Assembly: GCF_000243415.2 (NCBI RefSeq) | Contig: NZ_KI912270.1 | Span: 1,984,001 to 2,048,000, forward strand | From: Mycolicibacterium tusciae JS617 | GTDB lineage: Bacteria > Actinomycetota > Actinomycetes > Mycobacteriales > Mycobacteriaceae | Reading direction: 5' to 3' | Length of the DNA: 64,000 nucleotides | Shown: positions 57,628-64,000 of the stretch, one piece after another | Layout: the number at the start of each line of letters is the position of its first letter | Numbering within the stretch: position 1 is the first letter of the stretch | The notes under the pieces: model-generated | What the model saw: only the letters and a program-made list of their open reading frames with translations | What the model was told of the DNA's origin: nothing | The model's database searches: none | Program-made: the position numbers and the translations under genes

Positions 57628-57654
57628 CCGGGTCCGTGCTCTAGGCGAATCCGC

Positions 57655-58167
57655 TCAGGCAGCGGAGAGCAGCCGATTGGCGCACGCGATCACTGCGCGC
57701 AATGCCGACTGCGTCGGATCGTCAGCGAGGCCCATCGCCCACTCGGAATGCCCGCCGTCGGAACCGCAGATGAACGTTGCAGTGTTCTCGCCGGCGGGCA
57801 ACTGGTGAAAGGCGGTCATTTCGACCGCGATCCCCCGCTCGTAGAGCATCTCCGTCAGCGCGGCGAGGGGTCCGGACGCCTTGGCCGACGACGTGCTGAT
57901 GCGGTCCCCGACGGCCAGCGTGGCTTGGTAGTTGCGCGCCTGTGGGCCCAACCGGGTGGCGGGACGCTCAGCGTCGGTGCAGTCCCATTGGCCCAGCCGC
58001 AGAGGTCCGGTGCTTGGCGAGTAGTGATCGAGGAACGTTTCGAAAGACTCGAAAGACATCGCATCGGCCTCCTCGCGCAGACCGCGGGGCATGGGTCCGT
58101 TCACATAGGTCGCGAACGATGCTGCGCCACTTGAGGGCCCTGCGCTGATTGCGGGTTCGAATGTCAT
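57655..58167 (-). CDS. Stand-alone LeuA-type allosteric (regulatory) domain protein
   Basis: The 170-residue protein resembles the C-terminal regulatory domain of alpha-isopropylmalate synthase (PF08502-like). Its key region is YQATLAVGDRISTSSAKASGPLAAL, then LYERGIAVEMTAFHQLPAG and an ending SEWAMGLADDPTQSALRAVIACANRL, in which the WAMGLADD and SALRAVIAC stretches are typical. No catalytic barrel is encoded nearby. It could compete with or sense leucine for another enzyme. The N-terminal 60 residues have no clear match. ATG 58167 is the first start in the frame. Confidence 0.6.
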   Translation of the reverse strand: MTFEPAISAGPSSGAASFATYVNGPMPRGLREEADAMSFESFETFLDHYSPSTGPLRLGQWDCTDAERPATRLGPQARNYQATLAVGDRISTSSAKASGPLAALTEMLYERGIAVEMTAFHQLPAGENTATFICGSDGGHSEWAMGLADDPTQSALRAVIACANRLLSAA

Positions 58168-58205
58168 GTGCCGGTCTTCTCAGTTGAGAGGATGTGACCG
58201 ACGAG

Positions 58206-58263
58206 GTAGCGACGACCCACAGCGAGGGGTCGGTCTGGATCAGACCCCGCTGCGGGTTGCTAC
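58206..58263. terminator. Long imperfect hairpin between the ABC operon and the LeuA-domain gene
   Basis: GTAGC...ACCC...CAGCG...GGGGTC on the left pairs with GACCCCGCTGCGGGTTGCTAC on the right, with short bulges, leaving an 11-nt loop. Placed between two minus-strand units and GC-rich, it suggests a terminator of the ABC operon, though it has no U-tract. Confidence 0.45.
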
Positions 58264-58323
58264 TACGAGTCGCCTCGGCACGCTCGCGACTCTAGACGCC
58301 TGTCTTCAAAGGTGCAAACACTT

Positions 58324-59145
58324 TCAGCGGACCAGTCGCCGAAGCAGCGACGACGCAACAGCCACGCCCACGATTGCGGCCACGACCAGCACCGCGATAT
58401 CGAGCGCGGCATTGGTCGGCGTACCGATGAGGAGCCCACGCAGCGCGTTGACCTCGTAACTGAGCGGGTTGACGGCCGACAGCCACCGCAGCCACTGCGG
58501 CATGACGTCGACCGGGTACAGCGCGTTGGACGCGAAGAACAGCGGCATCGTGATCGCCTGTCCGATGCCCATCAGGCGGTCGCGATTGCGCACCAGCCCC
58601 GCCAGTGACATCGACAGACACGCGAAGAACGCCGACCCGAGTACGACGACGCCCATCGCCCCGAGGATGCGCAGCGGGTTGACCGTCATGTGCACGCCCA
58701 GGAGATACGCGAGCGCCACCACGCCGATGACCTGCACGACCGAGCGCACTCCGGCGGCGAAGGCCTTGCCGGTCACCAGCGCCGACGCGGGCGCGGGCGT
58801 GACCATCAGCTTGGCGAGAATTCCGGCGTCGCGGTCCCACACGATCTGGATGCCGTAGAAGATCGAGATGAACAACGCCGACTGCGCGATGATGCCGGGC
58901 GCCAGAAACGCCAGATAGGGGACGCCACCGGTGTCGATGACGTTCAGCCGCGAAAACGTCTGCCCGAAGATCAGCAGCCACAGTGCAGGCTGCACCAGGC
59001 GGGTGAACAGCTCGGTGCGGTCATGGCGCAGCTTCTGCAGCTCGACAAGCGCGAAGGCGCCCGCCCGCACCGCCATGCCGCGGACCCGGCGCCAGCCGCG
59101 TGGAGCGCGAACGAGGAGTATCTCGGCACGAGGCTCAACTGACAC
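58324..59145 (-). CDS. ABC-2 type transporter permease (DrrB-like)
   Basis: The 273-residue membrane protein has six hydrophobic segments and the ABC-2 signature region PLFFASNALYPVDVMPQWLRWLSAVNPLSYEV (by motif, near residues 196-227). It resembles daunorubicin-resistance type exporters. GTG 59145 overlaps the ATPase stop by 11 bp, so both are coupled. The unit MarR-ATPase-permease is a likely drug- or lipid-export operon under MarR control. Confidence 0.9.
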   Translation of the reverse strand: MSVEPRAEILLVRAPRGWRRVRGMAVRAGAFALVELQKLRHDRTELFTRLVQPALWLLIFGQTFSRLNVIDTGGVPYLAFLAPGIIAQSALFISIFYGIQIVWDRDAGILAKLMVTPAPASALVTGKAFAAGVRSVVQVIGVVALAYLLGVHMTVNPLRILGAMGVVVLGSAFFACLSMSLAGLVRNRDRLMGIGQAITMPLFFASNALYPVDVMPQWLRWLSAVNPLSYEVNALRGLLIGTPTNAALDIAVLVVAAIVGVAVASSLLRRLVR

Positions 59146-59953
59146 GGCGCGCCGTCCTTCGGCTCGAGCGCACGTCCCGGATTCCCGTCTGGGTTGCGTC
59201 TTCGGCGAAATCCGCTCCCGCGTAACGCCGGAACACATCCTCCAGGGTCGCCTGCGGCGAGACGGTCTGCTTCAGCTCGGCCGGTGAACCGACTGCTTGC
59301 AGCCGACCGTGATGCATCAGCGCAACACGGTCGCAAAGCGCGTCGGCTTCCTCCATGTAGTGCGTGGTCAACAGGACCGTCATGCCGAACTCCTGTTGCA
59401 TGCGCCCGACCTGCGCCCAGACACCATCGCGGGCGATCGGGTCGAGACCGACCGTCGGCTCATCGAGCAGCAGCAGCGACGGCCGATTCACCAGGGCCTG
59501 GGCCAGTTCCAGGCGCCGCACCATTCCGCCGGAATAGGTGCCAGCCAACCCGTCCGCGACGTCGAGCAGACTCATCGCTTCGAGCGCGTCGTCCACCCTG
59601 CGCCTGCGTTCATGGCGTGGAACGTCGTAAAGCCGTGCGAACAGGTCGACGTTCTGGCGTCCGGTCAGCGCCGACTCAATCGAAAGCTGTTGCGGCACAT
59701 ATCCGATGTTGTGCCGAATGTCCATGGTGCGGCGTCGTGTATCCATGCCGAAGATCTCGACGTGGCCGCCTTGCACCGGCGTCAGGGTCGTCAGCACCTT
59801 CACGACTGTCGTCTTGCCCGCCCCGTTAGGACCGAGCAGGCCCACCGTTTCGCCCGCTGCGACCTGGAGGCTGAATGCGTCGACGGCCGTGAAACGGCCA
59901 TAGGAGTGGCACAGATTGCGGCAGTCGATCGCCGGCTTTTCGAGAGCGGTCAT
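59135..59953 (-). CDS. ABC transporter ATP-binding protein (DrrA-like)
   Basis: This is a 272-residue ATPase with Walker A GLLGPNGAGKTTVV, Q-loop YVPQQLS, signature TYSGGMVRRLEL, Walker B LLLLDEPTVGLD, switch histidine in LTTHYMEEAD and the DrrA-like C-terminal ATLEDVFRRYAG extension. It pairs with the permease just downstream and overlaps the MarR stop (ATGA, 59950-59953). Confidence 0.94.
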   Translation of the reverse strand: MTALEKPAIDCRNLCHSYGRFTAVDAFSLQVAAGETVGLLGPNGAGKTTVVKVLTTLTPVQGGHVEIFGMDTRRRTMDIRHNIGYVPQQLSIESALTGRQNVDLFARLYDVPRHERRRRVDDALEAMSLLDVADGLAGTYSGGMVRRLELAQALVNRPSLLLLDEPTVGLDPIARDGVWAQVGRMQQEFGMTVLLTTHYMEEADALCDRVALMHHGRLQAVGSPAELKQTVSPQATLEDVFRRYAGADFAEDATQTGIRDVRSSRRTARRVS

Positions 59954-60411
59954 GGTTGGTCCTTCTGCAGCATTTGTGTCATTTCGCGCAGCACCCCTAG
60001 TCCGCTTTCCAATCGTGCGATCTGCTCGGCGTCCAGGTCGCCGAGCACCCCGGCCAATGTCGCCCTGCGAGCCGCGCGCGTCTGGTTCGCGAGGCGTTGA
60101 GCGGGTGCGGTGAGCCGCAAGCGTCCAATCCTGCGGTCGTCGGCGTCCGTGTCGCGGATCAGCAACCCATCCGCCGAAAGCTTGCTGACCAAGGTGGACG
60201 CGGTGTTGGGAACCAGGCCCAACTCCTCTGCCGCCTCTCTGACCGAGATGGCCGGCCTGCGACCGACCAGTCGCAACAGCTCGGCCTGGGACTGCGTCAG
60301 ACCGTTGGCGTCGAAGCCCCGCCCGGCCGAACGGCGCAACTGGCGCCGGAATCGTCCGATGACATCGAACAACTCACTCGCGAGATCGGCCCTGGTGTCC
60401 ACCCTGGACAC
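59950..60411 (-). CDS. MarR-family regulator
   Basis: This is a 153-residue winged-helix repressor. The HTH is around AISVREAAEELGLVPNTASTLVSKL (residues 54-78), followed by the wing DTDADDRRIGRLRLT. MarR proteins dissociate from DNA on binding phenolic or drug-like ligands. It heads the exporter operon. The GTG at 60411 lies only 4 nt from a palindrome, so the start may instead be GTG 60402 (three codons later). Confidence 0.9.
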   Translation of the reverse strand: MSRVDTRADLASELFDVIGRFRRQLRRSAGRGFDANGLTQSQAELLRLVGRRPAISVREAAEELGLVPNTASTLVSKLSADGLLIRDTDADDRRIGRLRLTAPAQRLANQTRAARRATLAGVLGDLDAEQIARLESGLGVLREMTQMLQKDQP

Positions 60412-60415
60412 AATA

Positions 60416-60452
60416 CCTCTGTTTCAGAGGCATCTCACCCAGCAGATGCCTC
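60416..60452. promoter_or_regulatory. Overlapping inverted repeats, MarR operator candidate
   Basis: CCTCTG-TTT-CAGAGG (60416-60430) overlaps GAGGCATCT-CACCCAGC-AGATGCCTC (60427-60435 and 60444-60452), a perfect 9-bp inverted repeat. They fill the 72-bp gap between the divergent marR and TauE-like genes and could repress both. Confidence 0.6.
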
Positions 60453-60483
60453 CACGCGCACCGCGAAGTAACGTGTGCGCGCG

Positions 60484-61248
60484 ATGACGTGGTGGGATGC
60501 GGCCTTTCTCGCCGCGGCGGGTGTGCTCGGCGGCCTCACCGGCAGCATCGCGGGACTGGCCTCGGTGGCGACATATCCCGCACTGCTGTTGGTCGGCCTA
60601 CCGCCGGTGACCGCCAACGTGACCAACACGGTGGCCGTGGTGTTCAACGGGATCGGGTCGGTACTGGGCTCACGCCCCGAGCTCAGGGGCCAGGGCCCCT
60701 GGCTCAAACGCATCGCCCCGGTCGCGGCGCTGGGTGGGTTGGTCGGCGCCGCCCTGCTGTTGACCTTGCCCGCTGAGGGTTTCGAGAAAGTGGTTCCCCT
60801 CCTTCTCGCGTTCGCCTCGGTAGCCATCCTCATCCCGGCCCGCCAGCGCAAAGATGCGACGGTTGCGAGCCATCGACGACATACCGTGACCTTGGCGCTC
60901 GAATCGGCAGCGATCTTCGTAATCTGTATCTACGGCGGCTATTTCGGTGCGGCCGCGGGTGTCCTCCTGCTCGCGATACTGTTGCGCGCGGGCGGGGCGA
61001 CACTGGCGCACGCCAATGCGGGCAAGAACGTGATCCTCGGTATCGCCAATGTCGTCGCGGCCGTCGTCTTCGTCTTTGTCGCACCCGTGCAGTGGTCGGC
61101 GGTCGTTCCGCTCGGGCTCGGCTGCCTCGTGGGATCCCGGCTGGGTCCCATCATCGTGCGTCATGCACCCGCCAAGCCCATGAGACTGGCGATCGGCGCA
61201 GCCGGTTTTGCGTTGGCCGTCAAGCTCGGCGTCGACGCGTACGGCTGA
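60484..61248 (+). CDS. TauE/SafE-family membrane permease
   Basis: This is a 254-residue protein with about eight membrane segments. The repeated TauE pattern is visible: GGLTGSIAGLASVATYPALLLVGLPPVTANVTNT near residues 15-50 and FGAAAGVLLLAILLRAGGATLAHANAGKN near 155-185, each with the Gly-rich and Asn-rich core. Such carriers are thought to move sulfonates, sulfite or other anions. TAACGT (60469-60474) is a -10 candidate 9 nt before ATG 60484, without a Shine-Dalgarno sequence. Divergent from the MarR exporter genes, so it may be co-regulated. Confidence 0.85.
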   Translation: MTWWDAAFLAAAGVLGGLTGSIAGLASVATYPALLLVGLPPVTANVTNTVAVVFNGIGSVLGSRPELRGQGPWLKRIAPVAALGGLVGAALLLTLPAEGFEKVVPLLLAFASVAILIPARQRKDATVASHRRHTVTLALESAAIFVICIYGGYFGAAAGVLLLAILLRAGGATLAHANAGKNVILGIANVVAAVVFVFVAPVQWSAVVPLGLGCLVGSRLGPIIVRHAPAKPMRLAIGAAGFALAVKLGVDAYG

Positions 61249-61252
61249 GGCT

Positions 61253-62320
61253 TTAACCGAGGTCAAACGGGTTGTCGCCCTTGACCACCCGGGTACCGAC
61301 GTCGATCAGGTTCTGTGCGCTGGCATGCAACGCCTGTCCCGCGTCGCGACTCGCCATGCCCATCAGATAGCGCGACCAGGTGCCCTCGATGACGACGCCG
61401 AGCTTGAAGCACGCCATCGCCATGTACCAGTCCAGATGCGGTGTCTCGCGCCCGCCGGCGTTCCAGTAGGCCTCGAGGAGTTCCCGTCTGCTGGCGAGAC
61501 CACCGTGCGCGGCCAGTGCGCCCCCGGCGGTGATCATGCTGGTGTCGAGCGGCCAGGTGATCAGCATCCAGCCGAGATCGAGCAGGGGATCACCTACCGT
61601 GCACATCTCCCAGTCGACGAATGCCGCCAACTCCGGTCGGTCCCGACGCAGCAGGACGTTGCTCAGGTGCGGATCGCCGTGCATGATTCCCGGTTCGCTG
61701 TCCGGAGGGAGGTTGGCCTGCAGCCAATCAGCAAGGTCGGTGACCGCAAGCGATTCGGGATCGTAGTCCTGGTGCCGGTAGCTCTCCAGCAGCCGGAGAA
61801 ACTGCGGAACCTGGCGCTCCACAAAAGATCCCGGCCGTTTCAGCTCGGCGAGCGGCTTGCCTTCCCATGCGGCGTTCCCCAGCCGCGCAAGGCTCGCCGC
61901 GTAGGACGGGCCGACGTCATGTCGCAACGTCTCGTCGCGGAGGTAGGCCTCCGACACCTCGCTGCCCGGATTGAAACCGTCGATCTCTTCCATCAGGTAG
62001 AAGACGACCCCGAGCACGTCGAGGTCTTCGCAGCCTGCGATGAAGCCGGGATGCGGGACGTCCGTACCCGCGAGCGTGCGCAGCGCCGCCATCTCACGAA
62101 GCATTGTCTTGTCGCTCGTCGGCCTCGGATGAAGGGGCGGGCGGCGCAACACCATCGGGCGCCCGTCGATGTGCAACCGCACCACGATGTTCTGCGTCCC
62201 GCCGGTAAGGGGTTCCACGTCGGTGACGGCCGATCCCAGCCCCTGCTGTTGCGCCCAGCGCTGCACCGCAGCCTGGTCGTCGTCGCTCAGTGTCGGCAGC
62301 TGCAGCGCGTGATCGGACAT
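61253..62320 (-). CDS. Phosphotransferase family protein (APH/ACAD10-like kinase fold)
   Basis: The 355-residue protein has the aminoglycoside-phosphotransferase/kinase-like fold. The N-lobe shows PLTGGTQNIVVRLHIDG and MVLRRPP, the catalytic loop is IMHGDPHLSNVLL (HGDXXXXN), and the metal-binding motif is FVDWEMCTVGDPLLDLGW. In actinobacteria these proteins are often involved in acyl-CoA or small alcohol metabolism rather than resistance; the substrate is unknown. It converges with the TauE-like gene (5 bp). Confidence 0.9.
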   Translation of the reverse strand: MSDHALQLPTLSDDDQAAVQRWAQQQGLGSAVTDVEPLTGGTQNIVVRLHIDGRPMVLRRPPLHPRPTSDKTMLREMAALRTLAGTDVPHPGFIAGCEDLDVLGVVFYLMEEIDGFNPGSEVSEAYLRDETLRHDVGPSYAASLARLGNAAWEGKPLAELKRPGSFVERQVPQFLRLLESYRHQDYDPESLAVTDLADWLQANLPPDSEPGIMHGDPHLSNVLLRRDRPELAAFVDWEMCTVGDPLLDLGWMLITWPLDTSMITAGGALAAHGGLASRRELLEAYWNAGGRETPHLDWYMAMACFKLGVVIEGTWSRYLMGMASRDAGQALHASAQNLIDVGTRVVKGDNPFDLG

Positions 62321-62344
62321 GCCTACATGGTGTCAGGTCGGACG

Positions 62345-63709
62345 CTAAGCCTGATAGTTCAGGCAGGATTCGGCGCCGTTGATCACGCCTTGGCGGTACG
62401 CCTCGACCCTGGCCCAGCCTGCACCCTGACGTTCGACATCACCGTCACCGCGGAACACCAGCAACGCCTTGATGCCTTCGTCCAGGTCTCCTGGCGAGAT
62501 GTGGTAGGTGCTGGTCTCGGGACGGTTGTAGAGGATCACGCTCGCCGTGTAGCCGCCTGCCAGGCAGTCGCCGCGCAACGTCGAGGTCTTCACGTCGGAC
62601 TCGTCGCCCAGCCTGGTCAATGCCGCCAGTCCCCATTGGGTGGCGAGTAGCGTGACGACCGCGTAGTCGCCGCCCTGTTTGTAGACCTCGGGCATCGCGT
62701 CGACGTTGTCCCAGCCCACGTAATCCTCTGGTACGCAATAGAACAGCGCATATCCCTCTGCCGACTGATCTCCGCACATCGGCGGATTGGCCGGGTCGAA
62801 CGGCTCGATCGCATGCAACGGCACCCACTGCTGGCCGTTGGAGATCTCCGGGTACAGCTGGGTGAAGTAGTCCTCGATGTCATACGGCACTCCGTTGATG
62901 ATCGAGTCGTAGGGAGAGTCTCCCCCGCGCGACGCATCCTCCTGATCGTTGAACGGAAGTGCGAGCACCATCGGCTCGTCGTCACGGTAGTCCTTGCACC
63001 TGCCCAGCCCGTTGTCGTAACCGTCCTGGAAGGCGCTTACCCGGTCGAACCCACTGCCGTGGGCGTCCGGGTCGATCTTGGATGTGCCGGGCGTATCACG
63101 CAGGTCGAGAACACCCGCCAGGGCGCTGTCCAGATCGGCGGCGTTGACATCGAACACCTTGTCGTCCTGCGCATGTCGTGACCATGCGCCCGCGAAGCAG
63201 TCGGCTTGCAGTTCCTTGGTGACGGTGCGGCCGGTGAAGTTCGAGCGCGCCTGAACGGCATGGCCCCATTCGTGCGCCATCACCACCGCGATGGTGAAAG
63301 GCCCGAACTTGTCCTGCAATTCGGGCAGCAGCTGCTGGGCGTCCCACGCGACGACGTCCTCGGTCGAGCAGTAGAAGGCGTTGCCCGCCACCTCTTCCGG
63401 CGAGGTGGTGCACGGCGGAGCAGGACTGTCAGCGGTGACCGCGTAGTAGCCGCCGGAGATCTGCTCGAACTCCTTGTCGTAGAGCTGTGGGTACTGCTCG
63501 GCCCAGTATTGCTCCAGGTCCGCAATGGCCTGCATTGCGATCTTGTTCACCGGCGCCGACGCGTCACCGTCGATCGTGACGTTGCTGATGTCCGGCGGCG
63601 CCCCGGCCTTCGTCTTCTCGCCCTGTATCGACGGCCCGGCTTTCGTGCCACCCCCGCAGCCCGCCACCAGCAGGACAACAGCCGCGGCCGCGGCCACCCT
63701 TATGCGCAT
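62345..63709 (-). CDS. Zinc-metallopeptidase lipoprotein with duplicated domain, second copy inactive
   Basis: This is a 454-residue lipoprotein (lipobox VAGC, residues 15-18). Residues 60-240 hold a neutral zinc peptidase domain: FYCSTEDVVAWDAQQL, the zinc/catalytic motif HEWGH (146-150) and KELQADCFAGAW with the third ligand (E166). Residues 280-454 repeat the same order: FYCVPEDYVGWDNVDA, then TQWGL (357-361) where HEWGH should be, STLRGDCLAGGY in place of KELQADCFAG, and a DLDEGIKALLVFR counterpart of DLDSALAGVLDLR. It resembles LpqM-like mycobacterial lipoproteins. ATG 63709 follows a TAATGT -10, so it may be leaderless. Confidence 0.85.
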   Translation of the reverse strand: MRIRVAAAAAVVLLVAGCGGGTKAGPSIQGEKTKAGAPPDISNVTIDGDASAPVNKIAMQAIADLEQYWAEQYPQLYDKEFEQISGGYYAVTADSPAPPCTTSPEEVAGNAFYCSTEDVVAWDAQQLLPELQDKFGPFTIAVVMAHEWGHAVQARSNFTGRTVTKELQADCFAGAWSRHAQDDKVFDVNAADLDSALAGVLDLRDTPGTSKIDPDAHGSGFDRVSAFQDGYDNGLGRCKDYRDDEPMVLALPFNDQEDASRGGDSPYDSIINGVPYDIEDYFTQLYPEISNGQQWVPLHAIEPFDPANPPMCGDQSAEGYALFYCVPEDYVGWDNVDAMPEVYKQGGDYAVVTLLATQWGLAALTRLGDESDVKTSTLRGDCLAGGYTASVILYNRPETSTYHISPGDLDEGIKALLVFRGDGDVERQGAGWARVEAYRQGVINGAESCLNYQA

Positions 63710-63715
63710 GGGCAA

Positions 63716-63721
63716 ACATTA
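63716..63721 (-). promoter_or_regulatory. -10 hexamer TAATGT, probable leaderless start for the zinc-peptidase lipoprotein
   Basis: On the minus strand TAATGT lies 6 nt before ATG 63709, and no ribosome site is present. This favours ATG 63709 over TTG 63715. Confidence 0.4.
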
Positions 63722-63757
63722 GCGGCCAAGATCAGAATTTGGGCAGCAAGTGCGCGT

Positions 63758-64000
63758 TCAGTCCAGAATGCGTCGCGCCACGTTCGTCGTCGCCAGGTCG
63801 AGGAGTTCATCGGCCCGCCCCGCGAGAATCGTGCGGATCGCGTACAACGAGAAGCCCTTCGCCTGTTCAACCGTGATCGCAGGAGGAATCGACAGCTCCT
63901 GCCTGGCGGTCACCACATCGATGAGTGCGGGCCCGTTGTATTCAAACGCGTCGACCAGTGCCCGCTCCAGATCGGCCGGTTGCTCGACGCGTCGGCCGAA
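63758..64000 (-). CDS. C-terminal part of a ThDP-dependent enzyme (pyruvate oxidase/dehydrogenase-like)
   Basis: The last 80 codons of a minus-strand gene that runs past the window edge. They read RRVEQPADLERALVDAFEYN, GPALIDVVTARQELSIPP, AKGFSLYAIRTILAGRADEL and ATTNVARRIL (each a contiguous segment). This matches the C-terminal end of the pyruvate oxidase/acetolactate synthase-like family of thiamine-diphosphate enzymes, including quinone-dependent pyruvate dehydrogenase. The substrate cannot be told from this fragment. Confidence 0.75.
   Translation of the reverse strand, partial: FGRRVEQPADLERALVDAFEYNGPALIDVVTARQELSIPPAITVEQAKGFSLYAIRTILAGRADELLDLATTNVARRILD

Overview
The window is a high-GC actinobacterial chromosome segment from a Mycobacterium, most likely a fast-growing Mycolicibacterium. 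Gene content and order follow the M. tuberculosis stretch Rv3015c to Rv3059: lpqA, mnmA, iscS, etfA/etfB, the Rv3030-Rv3032 methylglucose lipopolysaccharide genes, serB2, ctaD, fecB, adhC, nrdF2, the nrdHIE genes, dinP and cyp136. Recognition is by protein motifs and recall of the M. tuberculosis gene order; no database was searched. The ESX/PPE island that separates lpqA from mnmA in M. tuberculosis is absent. Several accessory genes are inserted into the conserved frame.

Layout. 1-8.2 kb: methionine-synthase-like gene, lipoprotein LpqA, tRNA 2-thiolation (mnmA) with its cysteine desulfurase (iscS), an OlsB/OlsA-like acyltransferase pair, a nitroreductase and the electron-transfer flavoprotein. 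8.4-14 kb: MGLP operon (methyltransferase, GH57 branching enzyme, GT4 glycosyltransferase), a carboxylesterase and a hexapeptide acyltransferase. 14-23 kb: PQQ-type lipoprotein, a frameshifted AGCS symporter, two methyltransferases, EchA17, NUDIX and an ABC ATPase. 23-25 kb: a YczE-like membrane protein and a small ORF divergent from a MocR regulator, with an ACTGGCT operator array. 25-33 kb: serB2, ctaD, fecB, YciI, adhC, a GAF protein, an exopolysaccharide initiating transferase and a cutinase. 33-48.5 kb: class Ib ribonucleotide reductase in two blocks (nrdF2; nrdH-nrdI-nrdE). Each block has a pair of NrdR-type boxes with the same 16-bp spacer, and nrdE carries a 410-residue intein abutting its catalytic cysteine. 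Between the blocks lie a Baeyer-Villiger monooxygenase, a geranylgeranyl-reductase-like protein, an HTH-less LysR/DUF5997 pair and a six-gene operon. That operon encodes a secreted protein, a two-gene ABC exporter, a methyltransferase, a Cys-motif HTH regulator and a cupin, and it sits behind an IdeR/DtxR-like box. 48.9-52.2 kb: a cholesterol-oxidase-like GMC enzyme, a rubredoxin and AlkB, with an AT-rich intergenic region. 52-64 kb: FMN reductase/TetR, DinB2, SDR, TetR/CYP136, a stand-alone LeuA-type regulatory domain, a MarR-controlled ABC exporter, a TauE-like permease, an aminoglycoside-phosphotransferase-fold protein, a duplicated zinc-metallopeptidase lipoprotein and the C-terminus of a ThDP enzyme.

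Regulation. Nearly every divergent regulator/target pair has a clean inverted repeat between the genes. Several genes have a TANNNT -10 motif 6-8 nt before the start codon, which suggests leaderless mRNAs. Three convergent gene pairs share one CTAG as overlapping stops. I saw no rRNA, tRNA, CRISPR array or insertion sequence. The strongest leads for novelty are the nrdE intein with the paired NrdR boxes, the putative iron-responsive operon at 40.4-44.3 kb, the dead second half of the zinc peptidase, and the GMC oxidase lacking the isomerase glutamate.
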